This document shows positions 17,167 to 30,767 of a DNA stretch of 64,000 nucleotides, piece by piece; positions within the stretch are counted from its first letter, which is position 1; every line of letters starts with the position of its first letter. The notes beneath the pieces are model-generated. The model made no database searches. It was not told the DNA's origin and saw nothing but the letters and a program-made list of their open reading frames with translations. This DNA comes from Streptomyces misionensis (lineage in GTDB: Bacteria > Actinomycetota > Actinomycetes > Streptomycetales > Streptomycetaceae), in contig NZ_FNTD01000004.1 in assembly GCF_900104815.1 (NCBI RefSeq), positions 3,488,501 to 3,552,500 on the forward strand, given 5' to 3'. Made by a program: the position numbers and the translations under genes.

Positions 17167-18514
17167 GAGGCGGGACCCCCGGGCCGCGCGGCCGGGTCCC
17201 GTCCCGTCAGCCGGGCGATCGCCGCGAGCGGGATGTGCATCCAGTCGGGGCGGTTGCGGCGTTCGTAGGCCGTCTCGTAGACCGCCTTGTCCAGGGTGTA
17301 GGCGCGCAGCAGCGCCTCCTGGGCGTGCGGGTCGGTGCCCGAGGTGTCGGCGTAGCCCCGGCAGAAGGCGCCGCGGCTCGCCCGCGCCCAGCCGGGGGCG
17401 GCGCCGTGGGCGGCCGCGTAGTCGAAGGAGCGCAGCATGCCGGCCACGTCGCGCAGCGGCGAGTGGCGTTCGGCCCGCAGGGACATCGCACAGGACGGCT
17501 CGCCCTCGAAGTCGATCACCGTCCAGCGGGTGCCGGTGCACAGCAGCTGCCCGAGGTGCAGATCGCCGTGGACCCGCTGGACGGTGGGCCCGGGCGGCAG
17601 GTCCGCGAGGTCCGCGTAGGCCGCGCGCAGGTCCTCGGCGTACGGCGCCAGTTCGGGCACGTGCGCAAGGGCCTGCTCCAGCCGGGTGCGGAAGGCCTCG
17701 CCCAGCTCCGTGCGGTGCTCCTCGTCCATCGGGCGGGAGCCGAGCCGCGCGGCCAGGTCCCGGTGCACCGCGGCCACCGCGCCGCCCATGGCGTACGCCT
17801 GCTCCGCGAAGTCCCGGCCCTCGCGCACGGCGGCCAGGGCGCGCGTCCAGCCGTCGGCGGCGCCGGGCAGGAAGCCCTGGACCACGGCGAGCGTGACCGG
17901 GCCGTCGGACAGTTCGGTCTCGACCGCGCCGTACAGCGGTGCGGTGTGCGGGTTGCCGGCGGCCCGCAGGGCGCGGGTCAGCTCCAGCTCGGGGTTGGTG
18001 CCGGTGTGCAGCTGGCGGAAGACCTTCAGCACGTAGCGCTCGTCGGCGACCACCGAGGTGTTGCTCTGCTCCACGCCGAGCGGCCGGCAGCCGGCCACCC
18101 GGCCGGGCGGCGGCCACGCGGCGCAGTGCGGCTCGCTGCGGAAGGCGAGCCGGGGATGCTCGCGCTCCCCGGCCACCAGGTGCAGCAGCTCCCGTACGAG
18201 CGTTTTGTCGCTCATGCCCTCGATGACGCTCTCGTCGTCCTGTACGGCGATGACGTGCCCGCCGTCCGGCGGCCGCGGCGCCGGGTGGACGGCGATGGGC
18301 ACCTGGTAGAGCTGTCCGGGTCCGCCGTCGGCGTACTCCGCCTCCACCAGCAGGATCATCCCGTGCGAGGTGACCGCGCCGACCTCCGCGACGCGGGCCG
18401 TGCGCAGCGGCCGGTCCTTGCCGGCGTACCAGCGCTGGCCGGGCAGCCAGGCGGTGAGCGCCCGTTCCAGGCGCGCGGTGTCGATCGGGGGTGCGTCCGC
18501 GAGGGCGGCGTCGC

Positions 18515-18518
<4 letters not shown>
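17163..18518 (-). CDS. mak: Maltokinase
   Basis: The 451-aa product is maltokinase (Pep2/Mak), which phosphorylates maltose to maltose-1-phosphate with ATP. Visible features: the N-terminal cap ([12 protein letters not shown]), and the kinase motifs [14 protein letters not shown] (catalytic loop) and VIDFEGEPS (metal-binding Asp). The GTG at 18518 overlaps the treS stop (GTGA), so the two are coupled. It supplies the substrate for GlgE encoded by the same operon. Longer in-frame readings up to 20066 are an artefact of GC bias. Confidence 0.92.
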
Positions 18519-20196
<1,678 letters not shown>

Positions 20197-20200
<4 letters not shown>

Positions 20201-22179
20201 TTCTGGCTCCAGGTGAGGATGCGGGCGGGGGTCGAGAGGGGATCGGTGGTGACGGAGAACCGCGGGGTGAGGATGAGGCGTTCGCCCGTGACGGCGTCGG
20301 TGACCGGTCCGTCGGGGAGCCGCGGGCCCTCGGCGCCGAGGGTCACCGTCCCCTTCTCGGGGGCGTCCGGTGTCAGGCCGACCACGCACAGCACGGTGTC
20401 GCCGGTGGCCGGGTCGGTCTTGGAGTAGGCGATGAGGGCGTCGTTGTCCGTGGCGTGGAAGCGCAGGGTGCGCAACTGCTGGAGCGCGGGATGGGCGCGG
20501 CGCACGGAGTTGAGGAGGGTGAGCCACGGCTCCAGGGAGCGGCCGGCGGCCCGGGCTGCGGCCCAGTCGCGGGGACGCAGCTCGTACTTCTCCGAGCGGG
20601 CGTACTCCTCGCAGTCCCCGGTGGCGCGCAGCGGCTCGCCCTCGTACAGCTCGTACCCCGCGTACACGCCCCAGGACGGTGACAGCGTCGCGGCGAGCGC
20701 GGCCCGCACGGCGAACGCGCCGGGCTCCCCGGTCTGCAGGTGCACGGGCAGGATGTCCGGGGTGTTCACGAAGAAGTTGGGGCGCAGGAAGTCGCTGTCG
20801 GCGACCAGTTCCTCAAGGTATTCGGTGAGTTCCTGCTTTGTCTCGCGCCAGGTGAAGTAGGTGTACGACTGGGCGAATCCGCGGCGGGCCAGACCCTTGA
20901 GAACGGCCGGCCGGGTGAATGCCTCGGCGAGGAAGAAGACATCGGGGAATTCCCGGCCGATCTCGTCGATGAGACGGCTCCAGAACGCCACCGGTTTCGT
21001 GTGCGGATTGTCGACGCGGAAGATGCGCACACCGCGGTCGATCCACAGCCTTACGATGCGCAGGATTTCGGCGTAGAGGGATTCCGGGGCGTTGTCGAAG
21101 TCGAGGGGATAGATGTCTTGGTACTTCTTCGGCGGGTTCTCGGCATAGGCGATCGAACCGTCCGGGCGGTGGCTGAACCACTCCGGGTGCTCGGTCACCC
21201 AGGGGTGGTCGGGCGCGCACTGGAGCGCCAGGTCGAGCGCGACCTCCAGGCCGTGCGCGCGGGCCCGGGCGACGAAGTGGACGAAGTCCTCGACCGTGCC
21301 GAGGTCCGGGTGGACCGCGTCGTGGCCGCCGTCGGCGGAGCCGACCGCCCACGGTGAGCCGACGTCCCCGGGCGCGGCGGTCAGCGCGTTGTCGCGGCCC
21401 TTGCGGTGGACGGTGCCGATGGGGTGCACGGGCGGCAGATAGACCACGTCGAACCCCATGGCGGCGATCCTGGGCAGTTCCCGGACGGCGGTGCGCAGGG
21501 TGCCGTGCACGGGGGTGCCGTCGGCGCGCCGGCCGCCGGTGGAGCGCGGGAAGAACTCGTACCAACTGCCGTAGCGCGCACGTGGCCGGTCCACCCGCAG
21601 CCGCTGCACGGGCCCGTGCGTGACCAGTTCGCGCGGCGCGGCCCCGGCCATCGCCGCCTGCACGGAGCCGGACAGCGCGGCCTCGGCGCGCGCGGCGGGC
21701 GGGCGTCCGGCGGAACGCAGCGCGGCGGCGGCCGAGCGCAGCAGCCGGGCCGGGCCGGCCGGCTCCCCGGGCCGCTCGGCGCCGTCGCCCGCCGGGCCCG
21801 CGGCGCGGTCCAGCAGCCGGGCGCCCTCCTCCAGTTCGTTGTCCAGGTCGGTCAGGCCCGCGTCCAGCTTGGCGCGCAGCCCCGCGGTCCAGGTGGCCCA
21901 CGGATCGCGCCACGCCACGACCTGGAAGGTCCAGGGGCCCGGCGCATCGGCCGCCACCGTCGCCGTCCACAGGTCCAGTCCCGGGTCCGCGAGACGCAGC
22001 GGCACCGTGCGCGGCGGTCCCGAAGGGCCGCGCAGCACCACCTCCGCCCCGAGGGCCCCGTGCCCCTCGTGCCACACCGTGGCCCGCACCGACACCGGTT
22101 CGCCCGTCACGGCCTTGGCGGGGAACGCCCCGCGGCCGACCGCCGGCCGTACGTCCTCGATTGCTATTCGACCGTCCAA
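20197..22179 (-). CDS. glgE: Alpha-1,4-glucan:maltose-1-phosphate maltosyltransferase GlgE
   Basis: The 660-aa protein (S. coelicolor GlgE is about 675 aa) has the GH13_3 layout: an N-terminal Ig-like domain ([21 protein letters not shown]), a helical insert, and the catalytic barrel with [13 protein letters not shown], the nucleophile in [10 protein letters not shown] and the acid/base in FFLAEAFT. It transfers maltosyl units from maltose-1-phosphate to alpha-1,4-glucan. The start is the TTG at 22179, with an ideal GGAGGA five bases before it. Streptomycetes often carry two glgE copies; this one lacks the glgB found beside glgE elsewhere. Confidence 0.92.
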
Positions 22180-22200
22180 CGCTTCCTCCAGATGTGCGTC

Positions 22201-22379
22201 GGCAACTGCGGAATGAAGCGTTGCCCGGCGGTAATTCGGCCGACAAGGATTTCCTCGGCACCGCCCGCCGCAGAGGAAAGTTGGACGAGTCGCGGACCGG
22301 CCCCCACCAGGGCGGGCGGCTCGTCTACTGAGGCAAGTCCGCACAGTTGCCCGGCACCGGTCCGGGAGCGTTGCCGGGC
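22201..22379. promoter_or_regulatory. Divergent promoter region glgE / DJ-1 operon with three GTTGCCCGGC repeats
   Basis: GTTGCCCGGC occurs at 22220-22229 and 22346-22355, and GTTGCCGGGC at 22370-22379. The first copy is also the right arm of GGCAAC-N13-GTTGCC (22201-22225), lying just upstream of the glgE start. A shared regulator for the two divergent operons is possible. Confidence 0.4.
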
Positions 22380-22454
22380 CACTCGGCGTACGGCTTCACT
22401 GATCGATGTCACACCACGTCAGACGCACGGCAACCTTTTCCGAAGGAGAATTCC

Positions 22455-23282
22455 GTGTCCAAACGCATCCTCGTGGTGCTCTCCGAATACGGGTACTGGG
22501 GCGAGGAACTCGTCGGCCCGCTGGAGGCCTTCGACGCCCGCGGTTACCGCACCACGTTCATGACGCCCACCGGAAAGCGGGCACACGCGCTGCCGCCGAG
22601 CCTGGACTCCGAGTACGTCGACCCGCCGCTCGGCCGCTCGGTCACCACCCGGGACATGGCCCGCAAGGCGCGTGCCGTGGACGACTCCGACCGGCTCGAC
22701 AACCCGCTGAGCCTGGCCGACCTGATCCCGGAGCGGCCCTACGACAGCGCCCTCAACCACCTGCGGGAGCTGGAGGAGTACCACCGCCGGCTGGCCTCCG
22801 CCACCGACGAGCTGGTCTCGGACTTCGACGCCCTGGTCATCGTCGGCGGCAGTGGTCCCATCGTGGACCTGGCCAACAACGAGCGGCTGCACGAGGTGGT
22901 GCTCGCCTTCGTCGCCGCCGACAAGCCGGTGCTGGCCGAGTGCTACGGCGTGGCGACCCTGGCCTTCGCCCGCGACTGGGAGTCCCGCCGCAGCCTGCTG
23001 TGGGGCAAGCACGTCACCGGCCACCCCAAGGAGTACGACTACAAGGACGGCACCGGCTTCCTCGGCGTCGAGTTCAACATGGGCCCGCCGCCGTACCCGC
23101 TGGAGTACATCCTGCGCGACGCCACCGGCCCGGACGGCGCCTTCCACGGCAACGTGGGCAAGGAGACCTCGGTGATCGTGGACTTCCCGTTCATCACCGC
23201 CCGGTCCACCCCGGACTCCTCGCTCTCCGGCGAACTCCTGGTCAAGGTCCTGGAGGAGGACCTGCGCCGCTACGGCTGGTAG
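22455..23282 (+). CDS. DJ-1/PfpI family protein
   Basis: The 275-aa product has the class I glutamine-amidotransferase-like fold: a KRILVVLSEYGYWGEEL start, VIVGGSGPIVDLANN, and the nucleophile elbow LAECYGVATLAF with Cys163. Relatives include glyoxalase III/Hsp31-type enzymes and chaperones; the activity is unknown. The GTG at 22455 follows AAGGAGA. It is the first gene of the rightward operon and is divergent from glgE. A second, distinct DJ-1/PfpI protein lies two genes on, which is unusual. Confidence 0.82.
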   Translation: MSKRILVVLSEYGYWGEELVGPLEAFDARGYRTTFMTPTGKRAHALPPSLDSEYVDPPLGRSVTTRDMARKARAVDDSDRLDNPLSLADLIPERPYDSALNHLRELEEYHRRLASATDELVSDFDALVIVGGSGPIVDLANNERLHEVVLAFVAADKPVLAECYGVATLAFARDWESRRSLLWGKHVTGHPKEYDYKDGTGFLGVEFNMGPPPYPLEYILRDATGPDGAFHGNVGKETSVIVDFPFITARSTPDSSLSGELLVKVLEEDLRRYGW

Positions 23283-23411
23283 CGCCCCGGCGTCCGCGCC
23301 CGGCCACATCCGCGTCCGGGGACGGGTCCCGCGGTGCTCCCGTCCCCGGACGCGAAGTCCCACCCCCCTGCACGAAGATCCCTCTCCCTCCCCTTGCAGA
23401 GGAGCCTCCTC

Positions 23412-25010
23412 ATGCCCGCAAGGCCAGGCAAGGCCGCCCTGTTCGAGCAGCTCGCGGCCGACGGCATCACCCACATGTTCGGCAACCCCGGCACGGTCGA
23501 ACAGGGTTTCCTCGACCTCACGGACTCCAGTGCCACCGAGTACGTACTCACCCTGCACGAGGGCGTCGCGGTCGCCATGGCCGACGGCTACGCCCGCGCC
23601 GCGCAGCGCCCGGCCGTGGTCCAGCTGCACAGCGGGGTGGGCCTCGGCAACGGCATCGGCCTGCTCTACCAGGCCAAGAGGGGCGGCTCCCCGCTGGTCA
23701 CGCTGGTGGGCGAGGCCGGCGTGCGCTACGACGCGATGGACGCGCAGATGGCCGCCGACCTCGTCGCGATGGCGGAGCCGGTCACCAAGTACGCCACCCG
23801 CGTGGTGGACCCCGGCTCGGTGCTCCGGGTGCTGCGCCGGGCCGTGAAGATCGCCATGACCCCGCCGCGCGGACCGGTCCTGGTGGTGCTGCCGGCCGAT
23901 GTGCTGGACCAGATCACCACCGAGGACGCGGTGCCCACGGTGGTGCCCTCCACCCGCACCGCGGCCGAACCGTCCGAGGTCGCGCGGGCCGCACAGCTGC
24001 TGCGGGAGGGCGAGCACCCGCTGATCCTGATGGGCGACGGCGTCGCCGCGTCCGGAGCGCAGCGCGAACTGACCGACGTGGCCGAGCTGCTGGGCGCCCC
24101 GGTGTGGGGGGTGAACCACTCCGAGGTGAACATGGACACCACGCACCCGCTGTACGCGGGCCAGCTGGGCCACATGTTCGGCGAGGACAGCGCGGCCGTC
24201 GTGCGGGACGCCGACAGCGTGCTGATCGTGGGCACGTACGTGTTCCCCGAGGTGTTCCCTCGGCTGGACAACCCCTTCCGCAAGGACGCCCGGATCGTGC
24301 ACGTCGACCTGGACTCCTACGAGATCGCCAAGAACCATCCCGTCGACCTGGGCCTGGCGGCCGACCCGAAGCCCACGCTGGCGGCGCTCGCCGCCGAGCT
24401 GCGCGCCCGCGGCGCGGTGCCGGCGGCGGTCCCGCCCCGGCCGGCCCCGGCCGCGGCGCCGGACACGCCGATGGAGCACTTCGCCCGCGAACTGGCGCGG
24501 CAGGCGCCGGAGCACCTCGCCTACTTCGACGAGGCGCTGACCGCCTCGGGTCCGCTGGCGCGGCACCTGCCGCCCCGGGTGCCCGGCCGGTTCCTCCAGA
24601 CCCGCGGCGGCTCGCTCGGCGTCGGCATCCCCGGCGCGCTGGGCATGAAGCTGGCCCGCCCGGACCTGAAGGTGATCGGCTTCACCGGCGACGGCGGCAG
24701 CATGTACACCATCCAGGCGCTGTGGACGGCGGCCCGCCACCGCATCGGCGCGGGCTTCGTGATCTGCAACAACCGCCGCTACCGGCTCCTCGACCTGAAC
24801 ATCGAGCAGTACTGGCGCGAGCAGGGCCTCGAACCGCACGCCCATCCGGCGGCGTTCGACCTGTCCCACCCCGACATCCGCTTCGCCGACCTGGCCCGCT
24901 CCCTCGGTGTCGAGGGCATGCGGGTGGAGCGGCCCGAGCAGGTCGAGTGCGCGGTGCGCCGCCTGCTCACCCACGACGGGCCGTTCCTGGTGGACCTGAT
25001 CACCGAGTAG
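23412..25010 (+). CDS. Thiamine-pyrophosphate-dependent enzyme (benzoylformate decarboxylase/acetolactate synthase-like)
   Basis: The 532-aa product has the three domains of TPP enzymes. Glu50 in HEGVAVAMADGYARA should activate the cofactor, and the TPP/Mg motif GDGGS (from residue 426) ends in VICNNRRY. The ALFEQLAADGITHMFGNPGT start fits benzoylformate-decarboxylase-type 2-oxoacid decarboxylases, although the family also includes carboligases. The substrate is not predictable. The ATG at 23412 follows AGAGGAG. It lies between two DJ-1/PfpI genes in the same operon, suggesting that the three act on related carbonyl compounds (inference). Confidence 0.85.
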   Translation: MPARPGKAALFEQLAADGITHMFGNPGTVEQGFLDLTDSSATEYVLTLHEGVAVAMADGYARAAQRPAVVQLHSGVGLGNGIGLLYQAKRGGSPLVTLVGEAGVRYDAMDAQMAADLVAMAEPVTKYATRVVDPGSVLRVLRRAVKIAMTPPRGPVLVVLPADVLDQITTEDAVPTVVPSTRTAAEPSEVARAAQLLREGEHPLILMGDGVAASGAQRELTDVAELLGAPVWGVNHSEVNMDTTHPLYAGQLGHMFGEDSAAVVRDADSVLIVGTYVFPEVFPRLDNPFRKDARIVHVDLDSYEIAKNHPVDLGLAADPKPTLAALAAELRARGAVPAAVPPRPAPAAAPDTPMEHFARELARQAPEHLAYFDEALTASGPLARHLPPRVPGRFLQTRGGSLGVGIPGALGMKLARPDLKVIGFTGDGGSMYTIQALWTAARHRIGAGFVICNNRRYRLLDLNIEQYWREQGLEPHAHPAAFDLSHPDIRFADLARSLGVEGMRVERPEQVECAVRRLLTHDGPFLVDLITE

Positions 25011-25045
25011 CTCTCCAGCCCTTTCGAGAAGAACCGGGACATCGC

Positions 25046-25660
25046 ATGGGAACCGTCATACCCCTCAAGACCGGAAGGCTCTCCGGCAAGCGCATCGGCA
25101 TCCTGCTGGAGGCCGACTACGTCGAGGACGAACTCGCCTACTACCAGCGGCGCTTCGCGGAGGAGGGCGCCGAGGTGAGCCTGCTCACCCGGCTGTGGGG
25201 GCAGCCCTCGCTCACCTTCGCCGGCCACGAGTACCAGGCGCCGCTGACCGTCGACGGCGACCTGGAGGAGCTTGACTACCACGAACTGCTGCACTTCGCC
25301 GCGCTGATCGTGCCCTCGGGCGGGGTCGCCGACCGGCTGCGCTACAGCGAGGACGTCGACGCCGTACCGCCCGCGCTGGAGCTGATGCGCCGCGCCTTCC
25401 GGCTGCCGTCACTGGTGAAGGCGTTCTCCTGCCACGGGCTGCAACTGCTGTCGGCTGCACCGGAGTTGATCCGGGGCCGTCCGGTCACCTGCCACAACAA
25501 CATCGTCGCGGACGTCCGCAACATGGGCGGGATCTACGTCAACCAGGACGTCGCCGTCGACCGCGACCTGATCAGCACCCGCACGGTCGACCACTGCCAC
25601 CTGCTGGCCCGGACCGTGATCGAACGGCTGTCCCTGCCCAGCGACGTCATCGCCGCCTGA
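25046..25660 (+). CDS. DJ-1/PfpI family protein, second copy
   Basis: The 204-aa product is a second class I amidotransferase-like protein: KRIGILLEADYVEDELAYY start, LIVPSGGVADRLR, and the nucleophile elbow AFSCHGLQLL with Cys129. It is PfpI-like in size and only distantly similar to the first copy. The activity may be glyoxalase-like, deglycase-like or chaperone-like. The ATG at 25046 lies 35 bp after the TPP enzyme stop. The gene sits in the operon leading to AGE and GlgX. Confidence 0.82.
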   Translation: MGTVIPLKTGRLSGKRIGILLEADYVEDELAYYQRRFAEEGAEVSLLTRLWGQPSLTFAGHEYQAPLTVDGDLEELDYHELLHFAALIVPSGGVADRLRYSEDVDAVPPALELMRRAFRLPSLVKAFSCHGLQLLSAAPELIRGRPVTCHNNIVADVRNMGGIYVNQDVAVDRDLISTRTVDHCHLLARTVIERLSLPSDVIAA

Positions 25661-25699
25661 GGCCGGCACCGGACCCCGCAGCAGACCCAGGAGGCCGCC

Positions 25700-27522
25700 A
25701 TGCCCGCCGAAGTGCCCTTCTCCTTCTCCGACACCACCGCCGGCTATGTCACCGGGCGCCAGGGCGGACGTCGGTTCACCGTCAAGACCCTCGACGACCG
25801 CGAGGTCGCCGTCCACCTCACCGACACCACGTCCGCGCAGCTGCTGCGCAATCTGCAGGAGCCGTACCACGACGTCACCGGCCGCATCGACGAGCTGCTG
25901 GTGCCCGGCGCGTTCGTCTTCTCCTACGGTCCCGTCTACCCCGACCCGGACGGCCTGTACTTCCAGGCGGACAAGCTCGTCTTCACCGCCGAGACCCCCG
26001 CCGGACACCCCTACGAGGAGGCCGGCTGGTGGACCGAGCAGCTGCGCCGGCTCGCCCGGTTCTACCGCCGGTCCCAGTTCGGTGACGGGCCCGTCGACTT
26101 CGCCGACTACCGCACCGAGATCCGCGCCAGCGGCCACAAGACCGAGCAGCACACCCAGGAGACCGACACCATCTCCCGCCTCGTCTACGGCATGGCGAGC
26201 GCCTACGCGCTCACCGGCGACGAGGACTTCCTGGAGGTCGCCGAGCGCGGTTCGCAGTACCTGCACGACCACATGCTCTTCCGCGACGAGGCGGAGAACC
26301 TCGTGTACTGGTACCACGGCGTCGACGTCTCCGGGACCCGCGAACGCAAGCTGTTCGCCTCGGAGTTCGGCGACGACTACCGGGCCATCCCCGCCTACGA
26401 GCAGATCTACGCGCTGGTCGGGCTCGCCCAGACGTACCGGCTCACCGGCAACCCGGTGATCCGCCGGGACATGGAGGACACCGTCGCCCTGTTCGAACGG
26501 TTCTTCCGGGACCGGCGGCTGGGCGGCTACTACTCGCACATCGACCCGGTGTCGCTGAGCCCGCACGACGACGCCCTCGGCCCCAACCACTCGCGCAAGA
26601 ACTGGAACTCGGTCGGCGACCACGCCCCCGCCTATCTGATCAACCTCTACCTGGCGACCGGCGACGAGCGCTTCCGGCGGATGCTGGAGCACACCTTCGA
26701 CATGATCGTCACGTACATGCCGGACCGCACGCCCGGCGGCAGCCCCTTCGTCAACGAGCGCTTCCACGCGGACTGGACACCCGACCACACCTGGGGCTGG
26801 CAGCAGAACCGGGCGGTCGTCGGGCACAACCTGAAGATCGCCTGGAACCTGACCCGGATGGCGGGCACCCTGCCCAAGCGGGAGTACCGGCAGCTGGCCG
26901 ACCAGCTCGCCCGGAGCATGCCCGCGGTGGGCCGCGACGGACAGCGCGGCGGCTGGTACGACGTGCTCCAGCGGGAGGCGGAGAACGGCCGGCACGCCTT
27001 CGTCTGGCACGACCGCAAGACCTGGTGGCAGCAGGAGCAGGCGATCCTCGCCTACCTGATCCTGGCGGGGCACACCGGCGACGAGGAGTTCCTGCGGCAC
27101 GCCCGGGAGGCCTCCGCCTTCTACAACGCCTTCTTCCTCGACCACGACGAGGGCGGGGTGCACTTCACGGTGCTGGCGCAGGGACTGCCCTTCGCGGTCG
27201 GCAACGAGCGGCTCAAGGGCAGCCACGCGATGGCCATGTACCACAAGGCCGAGCTGTGCTACCTCGCCGAGGTCTACCTGCGGCTGCTGATCCACCGCGA
27301 GCCGCTGGACCTGTGGTTCGCGCCGCGCCCGGACGCCGACTTCGACGGCGGACTGCTGCGGGTGGCTCCGGACATCCTGCCGCCCGGCCGGGTCGTCCTG
27401 GACCACGTCACCGTGGACGGCGCGCCCCACGCCGACTTCGACGCGGAGGCGATGACCGTCCGGCTGCCGAGGAGCGAGCACCGGCTCCGGGTGAAGGCCC
27501 GGCTGACGCCCGTGGAGCGCAC

Positions 27523-27526
<4 letters not shown>
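25700..27526 (+). CDS. AGE (N-acylglucosamine 2-epimerase)-like alpha/alpha-barrel protein
   Basis: The 608-aa protein has a small N-terminal beta domain (residues 1-90) and then a helical (alpha/alpha)6 barrel of the AGE/cellobiose-epimerase kind: repeated helix pairs with DTISRLVYGMASAYALTGDEDFLEVAERGSQYLHDHM and NWNSVGDHAPAYLINLYLATGDERFRRMLEH. Such proteins epimerise or isomerise sugars. The catalytic His residues cannot be assigned by eye. A ribosome-binding site AGGAGG precedes the ATG. It overlaps glgX by 4 bp (GTGA), so the two are coupled, which suggests a carbohydrate substrate. Confidence 0.75.
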
Positions 27527-29610
<2,084 letters not shown>

Positions 29611-29611
29611 C

Positions 29612-29953
29612 ATGGCGTTCGACGCCTATCTCGGCTACAGCGGCTCCACCGTCACCGTGCACCTGAGCGGTGACCTCGCCGACCGGCACGTGCCGTCCCT
29701 GCGCCGGCTGATCGACCAGGCGCTCCAGCGGCCGGTGAGCGTGCTGGTGCTGCGGATGCGGGAGCTGACCTCGCTGTCCCCGGGCGGGGTGCGCTGCCTG
29801 GCGTTCGCGCAGCAGCGGATGGCGCGCGGCGCGGAGATCGTGCTGGACGGGGCGAGCGAGGACGTGCTGCGCGTGCTGCGGGCGGGCGGCTTCGACCGGG
29901 CCGTCACGGTCACGGAGGAACTGCCCGACTTCGACGAGCGGGCCGCCGCATGA
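29612..29953 (+). CDS. STAS domain (anti-anti-sigma-like) protein
   Basis: The 113-aa product is a single STAS domain (GYSGSTVTVHLSGDLADRHVPSLRRLI). The loop equivalent to the SpoIIAA phospho-Ser reads LTSLSPGG: the Ser is kept but the preceding Asp is replaced. It may sense or relay a partner-switch signal; partner proteins are not encoded here. The ATG at 29612 follows GGAAAGG, one base after the glgX stop, and its stop overlaps the nucleotidyltransferase ATG. Its place inside a sugar operon hints at stress control of glucan metabolism. Confidence 0.82.
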   Translation: MAFDAYLGYSGSTVTVHLSGDLADRHVPSLRRLIDQALQRPVSVLVLRMRELTSLSPGGVRCLAFAQQRMARGAEIVLDGASEDVLRVLRAGGFDRAVTVTEELPDFDERAAA

Positions 29954-30693
29954 GGGCCGTGCTGATGGCGGGCGGCCAGGGCTCCCGGCTGCGCCCGCTG
30001 ACCGAGCACCTGCCGAAGCCGCTGCTGCCGGTGGGCGGGCGCCCGATCATGGAGCACGTGCTGCGCCTGCTGCGCCGGCACGGCATCGAGGAGACCGTGG
30101 TCACCGTCCACTACCTGGCCGAGCTGATCGAGCGGGAGTACGGCGACGGCACCCGGCTCGGGATGTCGCTGTCCTACGTCCACGAGGACCGGCCACTGGG
30201 CACCGCGGGCAGCGTCAAGGCCGCCGAGGGGCTGCTGGGCGGGGAGCCGTTCCTGGTGATCTCCGGGGACGCCCTGACCGACGTCGACCTGACCGAGCTG
30301 GTGCGGCGGCACCACGAGCGGCGGGCGCTGGTCACGGTGTGCCTGACCGAGGTGGCCGACCCGAGCCAGTTCGGCATCGCCACGCTCGGCCCGGACGGGC
30401 GCGTCGAGCGGTTCCTGGAGAAGCCGGGGCCGGGCGAGGCGTTCTCCCGCACCGCGAGCACCGGCATCTACGTGATGCAGCCGGAGGTCCTGCGGTACGT
30501 GAGCGGGACCGGGCCGGCCGACTGGGCCCGGGACGTCTTCCCGCGGCTGCTCGCCGAGGGCCTCCCGGTGTACGGCCATGTCGCGGAGGGCTACTGGGAG
30601 GACGTCGGCACGCACGCGGCGTACGCCCGGGCGCAGCAGGACGTGGCCCGCGGCCTGGTGGACGTCGGCGACGCCGAGCCCGTGGCCGCCTGA
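29950..30693 (+). CDS. NDP-sugar nucleotidyltransferase (GlmU/RfbA-type)
   Basis: The 247-aa product has the nucleotidyltransferase signature MAGGQGSRLRPLTEHLPKPLLPVGGRPIMEHVL, the FLVISGDALTDVDL metal site and WEDVGTHAAY. The fold is of the mannose-1-phosphate guanylyltransferase or glucose-1-phosphate thymidylyl/uridylyltransferase type; the sugar and nucleotide are not determined. There is no C-terminal left-handed helix. It overlaps the STAS gene by 4 bp and ends the operon, before a bidirectional terminator. Confidence 0.88.
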   Translation: MRAVLMAGGQGSRLRPLTEHLPKPLLPVGGRPIMEHVLRLLRRHGIEETVVTVHYLAELIEREYGDGTRLGMSLSYVHEDRPLGTAGSVKAAEGLLGGEPFLVISGDALTDVDLTELVRRHHERRALVTVCLTEVADPSQFGIATLGPDGRVERFLEKPGPGEAFSRTASTGIYVMQPEVLRYVSGTGPADWARDVFPRLLAEGLPVYGHVAEGYWEDVGTHAAYARAQQDVARGLVDVGDAEPVAA

Positions 30694-30714
30694 TCCCCGT
30701 CCGCCGCGGACGAC

Positions 30715-30745
30715 AGGGGAGACCGGAACCGTCCCGGTCTCCCCT
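30715..30745. terminator. Bidirectional terminator hairpin
   Basis: A 12-bp stem (A-GGGGAGACCGG / CCGGTCTCCCC-T) with a 7-nt loop lies between the convergent nucleotidyltransferase and F420-oxidoreductase genes. Confidence 0.7.
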
Positions 30746-30767
30746 TCGTCGTGCGTCCGCGCCGCCG

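Noticed and set aside
22406..25660. 1,084-codon open frame on the plus strand
   Set aside because: Only its last 204 codons (from 25046) are a real gene; the rest is out of frame in the DJ-1 and TPP genes.
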